The translations under genes were made by a program, and so were the position numbers. Below are positions 58,493 to 64,000 of a DNA stretch of 64,000 bases, one piece after another (position 1 is the first letter of the stretch; each line of letters starts with the position of its first letter). The notes under the pieces were generated by a model. The model ran no database searches. It was not told the origin of the DNA and saw only the letters and a program-made list of their open reading frames with translations. The DNA is taken from the NCBI GenBank assembly GCA_020912385.1, contig CP087211.1:1116001-1180000 (forward strand), in the 5' to 3' direction. The DNA comes from Neofusicoccum parvum (lineage: Eukaryota; Ascomycota; Dothideomycetes; Botryosphaeriales; Botryosphaeriaceae).

Positions 58493-60068
58493 ATGGCGTC
58501 GACGCCTGCGCCGCCGGAGCGCATTCATACCCCCCCTCCGCCGCTCCATGGAACCCGCTACGACGACTGGGAACCCTACTCGCCGCCGCGCCGTTCGAGC
58601 CGCGTCGCTGCCCAGCGCTCCAAGCATTCGTTGGACCAGCAGCCGCACGGTCTGGAGCCCTCTAAGAAGCGCCCAGCGCCCCGGTCCGCCCGCGCCATGA
58701 CGCCCGTTGGCAGCAGCAAACAGGCCGCGCCTGCCGCCAGCTTCACCTCCTCACCCCCGGCATCGCCAACCTCACCTCTGAAGCGCTCCGCTGCCAAGAA
58801 AGGTGCACAGAAGACCCGGCTTGAAGAGTTTCTGAGTTCCGACACCGACTCCGACCCGTTCGTCACCAGCTCCAAGGGTTCCTTTGGCGTTCTTCCCACT
58901 CCCTCCAAGACCCCCAGCAGGAAGGACAAGGCCAGGCCTCTGTCGGCGTTTGCATCCGCCGCGCGCGTTCTCTTCCACGATCGCCCGGCTACCATCGACG
59001 AAGCCATGCCTTCACCTCGTAAATCCCGCAAGAACAAGAAGCATGCCGCGTTCACTCTGCCCAGCTTCATTGACGAGTGCGACGATGAGAACGAAAGCAT
59101 TCAAATCTACACAGATTTCCGAGAGCGCGTTCCCAGCTTCGATGACGAAGAGGACAACCCTTTCATCACTAAGAAGCCTGATGAGAACGACGAGCCCAAC
59201 GCAGGTCCCAGCTCCTCACCCCGTGTCATCAAGCGCCGCATGACCAAGGAAGAAGATGAGATGGAGCGTAGAGCCCGCAACGGCGAGGGATTCGTTCAAG
59301 TCTTGTGAGTATTATCGTCTTCCACATCTGGCAATTCAACTGACAATTTTTAGCCGCGGCAAGAAGATCTTCACGGAATTCACCAACAACTCTGATGACA
59401 GCGGTTCCGAGCCTGACAGCCCCTTGGGTGGCAGTCCCGTCCGCCGCGCAGCTGGCGTGATGGCTCGCCGTCGCGTCACCCGCTCATCGATCCAGCCGCG
59501 TCTCCTCTTTCCTTCCGAGGAACAGAAGCGTGCTCGCGAAGCTGCCGCCGCCGCTGAAGCTGCCGAGGAAGACTCAACTGACATTGATGCTTCCGTCCAA
59601 CTCGCCACTCCCCGCAAGCGTGCACACACTGCTCGTGCCCCGCGATCCGTTCCAGCTGAAGCCAGAGACACCACGCCCGAACCGCCTGTGCAAAACACGA
59701 CAAAGCCTCCCGCAACCACCTCAACTCCCGCCACGCAGCGCTTCTTCGAGCTAGCTACGCCCCCGCCTTCCCGGACGACGCGCGCATCGGCAAAGAAGGA
59801 TACGCATGTCGAGCCACCGCCGGATCCTTTTGTTGTTGAGGCTGGCCCTTCGACTTCAACTTCTGCACAGAATGGAGAGCACATGACGAAGCCCATGTTC
59901 GAGCCAATTACACGACCGACTAAGCGGAGTCCGTTTGATCAGTGGCGCCGCACTAAGGCAGGAGCCCGGTCGGTATCGGGGACGAAGCGAGAAGGCGAGT
60001 CCCTTGAAGCTGCACCGGCGAAGAGGACCAGAAGCGCTGCGCACTCCACAACACCTACTGCTGGTTGA
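58493..60068 (+). CDS. Uncharacterised basic, mostly disordered protein (508 aa)
   Basis: Two exons (58493-59304 and 59354-60068); the joint restores the continuous segment FVQVFRGKKIFTEF. The start MASTPAPPERIHTP is the first ATG with good context (caccatggc). I do not recognise the family. The protein is rich in Ser, Pro, Arg and Lys, with many SP/TP sites (SPPRRSSR, PASPTSPLKR, TPSKTPSRKDK, MPSPRKSRK) that look like proline-directed kinase targets. Several basic clusters could be nuclear localisation signals. Better-ordered islands are FTLPSFIDECDDENESIQIY, RMTKEEDEMERRARNGEGFV with the RGKKIF joint, and a short Ala/Glu helix near residue 340. The divergent arrangement with Duo1 and the phosphosite-rich make-up suggest a nuclear cell-cycle protein, but this is inference. 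Confidence 0.7.
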
Positions 60069-62541
60069 TCTAAGAATGTGGGGGAACGAGCGGAGAGCTG
60101 GATTAGAAACTCGTTCATATTCATGCATCGCCAACAACTTCGCATCATCGGAAGCAGAAAGCTTCATCGGGCGTTACCGCTTCAGCTCGAGTTAAGCCAA
60201 TTCACCGCGCTGCACTGGTAGTGGCCCGAAATCTGTCGGTCTTGGACCCAACCTCCGGTGTTCGGAGATGAGTAATTCGGATGGATAAAAGGCTCGTGTA
60301 AGCGGCTCAGTAGTCCCTTCTGATGAACACTTCAACTCCAGACGCACTTGTTCCCATTACAAAAACTACCAGCACACCATCTTAGCCTTCTTCTCTTGCA
60401 CAGCACAGCACTGCGTTGGCGTTTATCTCTGATCCTGTACGAATTTTCTTAATACCCCTTGCCTTCTCCATCCCTTGGTCCTTTTCTTTTAGCCTTTCCT
60501 GTGCCCCACGGGTAACACAATTATGGTACCCCGACAACACGCGTACTTCGATCGCCAGGATTTAAACTTGTTTTGGTCTTACGCTTGCATTGGTTTCTCA
60601 GCGACCTTTGCACGTCTGGGATTTGGACAACGTAAAGGTCTCCCTTTCGAAACGCTCCATTGGAACCATGCCCTTCAGACAGATTATTTTGCGCCTTTTT
60701 ACTCGCGTGCCACCTGATCCTCCCTTCTTCCTTTTTTTCTTAGCTCAGCGATTGGTTTTTTATTGTTGCTCGATCGATTCCCAACAAAGTTCCAAGGAGT
60801 TTCTTGAGGGATTGAAAGCCTGGTGGTGGGTAGCAATCGACCGTGTATCCTTTTACGGATCTCCTTTTATCTTTTTGGGGGGCTCCGCGGTGAAGGGGGA
60901 TAGAGTAACAATGAATGAGGGGGAAGGATGCAAAATTGCGGACGGTCTAGGATGACATGGAATGGCCCCCCCGGTTCAGGCAGAATGGAATTGGAAGTGA
61001 GTGAGAAGGGAGATTGAATATAGAACAGGTAGTTCAACAAACTGAAAGAGAAATTGAAAAACAGACAAACAACACTCCGCTCCTTCATTCTATGTATGAT
61101 CGTGTTCTTGTGCTCATAGCATCTGCTTCTACTAAATTGGGTCCCGCAGCCAATAGCTTGCATAGTTTAGTTTCGAAAAGCGCAACCGCGCGGTAGCTGG
61201 AGCAGCCGTCGAGACGGCTAAGTACGACGGACGCGCCGGCGGCGCGTCCGTCGTGCCACCGTCGCCCTGCGCACTCAGGGGCCGCGCCACGCCTTTTCTT
61301 TTTCCTTTTTTTTTTGGACTTGGTTCTGATGCAGCGGAAAACAGAAGGTAAAATAAGCAGCTGAATCCCCATAGGCTGCATGAGCAAGGATTGATGGGAA
61401 ACCATTTGCTTTCAAACCTGGGGGCTTTTGCGCTTTTAAAGCTCGGAAGGAATAGCTTAGGGCAGGGTCGTACTGAACCGTGTGGACATTATGCAAAGGA
61501 CGGAGGGGGGAATTCTCTCTGCCTTCTTCTCATTCCTTGTGAACGGGATAACACCGTCTATCACCTTGCGCAAGGACAGGACCAACGGCTCTTAGCGTCT
61601 AGACCAAAGATTCGGAGCACCTGCATAGTCACAGTCCACATTTGATCCAATCACGAAATATAAAGTTGAGTGTTTTATTTCCATATTGATGCCATGGGAA
61701 ACGACAGTGTCTGCCTATCAGTACCTAAATACATCATGCTTCTACCAACCAAAATCAATATGCACTCTGTATGATCCCGTCACTTCCGTGATCATCATGG
61801 TGTTCCTATGAGGAGAGCCTCAAGACGTTCGGCAAAGGGCCGTGAACCGAGAATCCCGATGAACGATGCCGAAAAGGGGGGATCATTGCTGAAAAACAAG
61901 CAAAACCGAGAGATCCCGCACTGGAGAGCGAGTGGCTAGATCATGACGAAAGACAAAAAGCAATAGCCAAAAACATGCATGCATGCACCCAATGCACCAC
62001 TGAACCCGTGAAATCATGCCGAGCAACCGAACCGTGAGCCAATTTCCGTAATGCCATAGGAACCTGAGGAGATATCATAACAGTGATATCGCGAAGTTGT
62101 GAGTAAAACAGAGAGCCTCCAGCGCCTCAATACCAATCCGTAGGTTCTATCTGCCAAGGCCTTGCCTCAGGTGGATGAGAAAACCCGATTTCGGGATAAT
62201 AATGCTGCCTCCAGCGCCAATACTATGTGTAGGAGAGTGGAAAGCAATAGGAATAGAGATTTGCCATTTTAGAGGCAGGCCCATCTCTTGTGGGCTAATC
62301 GTGAACGTTATGCATGACCCAGGATAGGTAGGCGTAAATGAAAACCGAAAGTTGCCAGAGGTGATGTAGCTAGAACTGCGATTAATTCGTAGCTGAGGGA
62401 GTACGCGTAGGAGGGACTGGTCGGGTTTCGAGCAGCTGTAATAACGTGGTAGTCGAGAGACGCTGTCGTTCCGACCATGAGACTGAAAAATTCAAGGCCG
62501 ACTCCATTCTCGGCGAAACAGGAGAGATCCAATGGCCGTGT
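60069..62541. other. Convergent intergenic (2.5 kb)
   Basis: No recognisable gene lies between the stop of the 508-aa gene and the stop of the ABC transporter. The stretch is AT-richer than elsewhere and has T-runs. It holds a perfect GC-rich palindrome at 61224-61254 followed by a T-rich run near 61292-61316. Confidence 0.55.
61224..61254. repeat. Perfect inverted repeat, 14-bp arms, 3-base spacer
   Basis: The left arm acgacggacgcgcc (61224-61237) and the right arm ggcgcgtccgtcgt (61241-61254) are exact reverse complements separated by GGC. The DNA or RNA could form a very stable hairpin. On the plus strand a T-rich run follows about 40 bases later. Confidence 0.92.
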
Positions 62542-64000
62542 TTATCTCTTTTTGTCCACCCCGTCTTTCTTGTCTCCTTCATCCGTTGACAAATAAGTCA
62601 CTTCTGAATCAGTCTGACGGTCGCGCTCGCTGCCCCGATCCACCGCGGTTCCTGCATTTTGCTGGGAACTACGATTCTTCAAACTTTCTGTTAGGCTGGC
62701 TTTCCTGCCATCGACACCATTAGTGGGCCTCGGAGAGATTATCCGCATCTCGCCAGGCGTTTCTTGATCCGCATCGCCTGTCTCGTCATCGCTGGGCCCG
62801 GCACTGTCTTTCTTCAGCTTGCTTGCCAGCTTAGCGCGCAAGTTGCTACAGCACTTGTCGTCACTGTCTTTGTCTTTGTGGCCATCAAGCTGCTCAAGAA
62901 TGCTCTCGGTCCCTGTCAAATCTGGGTGGACATCGTCGATGAGTAGGTCTGAGCTATTGATTGAGTTCTTGGCGGTACTCTCCGTTCTTCTGGATGTCTG
63001 TTTTGTCCACAAGTCGACGTACTTTCCGCCAAGCTGCAGCAGCTCGTCTTGAGTACCCCGCTCAATGATCTTGCCGTTTTCAAGAACGAGGATCAGATCC
63101 GCATCCATGATTGTAGAAAGACGATGGGCCACGACGAAAGTCGTCCGTCCTTTACTGAGCTTCCTGAAGGCCTCTTGGATTTGAATTTCTGTGGCAGAAT
63201 CAACAGCCGAGGTTGCTTCATCGAGGAGCACCAGCTGCGGGTTCTTGAGGAGGACGCGAGCAATAGCAACGCGCTGTAGCTCGCCGCCAGAAAGTTTGAC
63301 GCCGCGTTCGCCAACCTTGGACTTGTATCCATCTGGGAAAGTAACAATCTTGTCGTGGACAGCAGCGGCACGACATGCGTCATAGACTTCGTCATCAGAG
63401 GCGTCCAGTCGCGCGTACCGAATGTTCTCCATTATGGACGTGTTGAACATAGAGGGATCCTGAGGAACAACGCCGACTACCTCCCGTAGACTGTCAAGAG
63501 TGACGTCGCGGAGATCTTGGCCATCAATTTTGATATTTCCGCTTGTGACGTCGTAGAAACGTAGGAGAAGCTTCAAGACTGTAGATTTTCCACTTCCAGT
63601 CTCTCCCACGAGTGCAATAGTCTGTCCAGGTTTGGCTTCGAAGCTGAGATCATCTAAGGTTGGCTTGCGTGGATCATAGGAAAAGCCGACTCCTTGGTAC
63701 TCCACATGCCCTCCTTCGACTTTGAGAGCAGGTGCATCTGGCTTCTCAGCGATGGCAGTTTTTGTAAGAAATAGCTGAAGCATCCTCTCGGCATCAATGA
63801 GGTCGGACGACAGCCGACTGTACGAGTGCGCGAGGTTTGACAGTGGGTAGGATAGCGTTCCCCAGTATTGAACCAGGGTGACGAAGCTTCCGACACTTGC
63901 TGTGCCTTGCGAGATTCGATATGCGGCGATCAAACTGGCTGAGAGAAGACCTGTAGATGTGATCAAGGCTTGAGTGGCGAAGATCAGATTGTATGTGAAG
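62542..64000 (-). CDS. ABC half-transporter, Hmt1/ABCB6 type (partial; runs off right edge)
   Basis: The frame is open from the right edge to the stop at 62542, giving the last 480 or so residues. It covers the final membrane helices (LIAAYRISQGTASVGSFVTL, YWGTLSYPLSNLA) and one nucleotide-binding domain. Motifs are Walker A GETGSGKST, Q-loop VPQDPSMFN, signature LSGGELQR, Walker B LVLLDEATSAVD and H-loop AHRLST. The sequence around YSRLSSDLIDAERMLQL fits the heavy-metal-tolerance/ABCB6 group of vacuolar or mitochondrial half-transporters, which move metal or glutathione conjugates. A charged, disordered tail of about 130 residues follows the domain. An apparent Met near 63966 is a TTG codon, so the true N-terminus lies beyond the window. 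The exact substrate cannot be told. Confidence 0.92.
   Translation of the reverse strand, partial: FTYNLIFATQALITSTGLLSASLIAAYRISQGTASVGSFVTLVQYWGTLSYPLSNLAHSYSRLSSDLIDAERMLQLFLTKTAIAEKPDAPALKVEGGHVEYQGVGFSYDPRKPTLDDLSFEAKPGQTIALVGETGSGKSTVLKLLLRFYDVTSGNIKIDGQDLRDVTLDSLREVVGVVPQDPSMFNTSIMENIRYARLDASDDEVYDACRAAAVHDKIVTFPDGYKSKVGERGVKLSGGELQRVAIARVLLKNPQLVLLDEATSAVDSATEIQIQEAFRKLSKGRTTFVVAHRLSTIMDADLILVLENGKIIERGTQDELLQLGGKYVDLWTKQTSRRTESTAKNSINSSDLLIDDVHPDLTGTESILEQLDGHKDKDSDDKCCSNLRAKLASKLKKDSAGPSDDETGDADQETPGEMRIISPRPTNGVDGRKASLTESLKNRSSQQNAGTAVDRGSERDRQTDSEVTYLSTDEGDKKDGVDKKR

Noticed and set aside
1..64000. CRISPR arrays, operons, ribosome binding sites and insertion sequences
   Set aside because: Spliced genes and fungal families show eukaryotic nuclear DNA. 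No spaced direct repeats or transposase-like frames were seen.

Overview
The window looks like nuclear DNA of a filamentous ascomycete (Pezizomycotina; Dothideomycetes is my best guess, at modest confidence). The genes are split by short GT...AG introns, mostly 50-105 bp. They encode typical fungal proteins: a Zn2Cys6 regulator, the DASH subunit Duo1, Csm3/Swi3, a Hmt1-type ABC transporter and a secreted beta-mannosidase. I rebuilt 18 protein-coding genes by joining exons at splice sites that restore the reading frame and family motifs. I see no tRNA, rRNA, CRISPR array, transposon or bacterial-style operon.

Left part (1-26.5 kb), mostly housekeeping. A homeobox transcription factor runs off the left edge (minus strand). 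After a GC-rich gap come THO subunit Hpr1/THOC1 (minus) and, divergently, the replication-fork protection subunit Csm3/Swi3/Tipin (plus). The Ski2 RNA helicase of the Ski complex follows, then an importin-7/Nmd5-Sxm1 type karyopherin. A gap of about 5.7 kb without a recognisable gene comes next. An aldo-keto reductase (minus) then faces a CECR5-type HAD phosphatase (plus) with a clear TATA/CCAAT promoter.

Middle (29.6-43 kb). A 1406-aa GHKL-type (Hsp90-like) ATPase of the sacsin/NO VEIN kind ends in a DUF3883, nuclease-like domain. It is followed on the same strand by a 384-aa orphan protein and a NADAR-family N-glycosidase-like protein. This is the most unusual neighbourhood in the window. 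Next are the DEDDh oligoribonuclease Rex2 (minus) and, divergently, the catalytic subunit of DNA polymerase alpha (Pol1).

Right part (45-64 kb). Four neighbouring genes look like a carbohydrate-use locus: an MFS sugar transporter (minus), a divergent GH32-like hydrolase (plus), a Zn2Cys6 regulator (minus) and a secreted GH2 beta-mannosidase (plus). Transporter and GH32 gene share a promoter of about 0.5 kb, and so do regulator and beta-mannosidase. Three introns here are long for this genome (586, 541 and 302 bp). Duo1 (minus) and a 508-aa disordered basic orphan protein (plus) form another divergent pair. A 2.5-kb convergent gap follows and holds a perfect 14-bp-arm palindrome. The window ends inside a half-size ABC transporter (minus).

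Exon boundaries were read by eye from GT/AG sites and reading frame. Start codons of the aldo-keto reductase, the GH32-like gene and the beta-mannosidase, and the 5' end of the homeobox gene, are the least certain.
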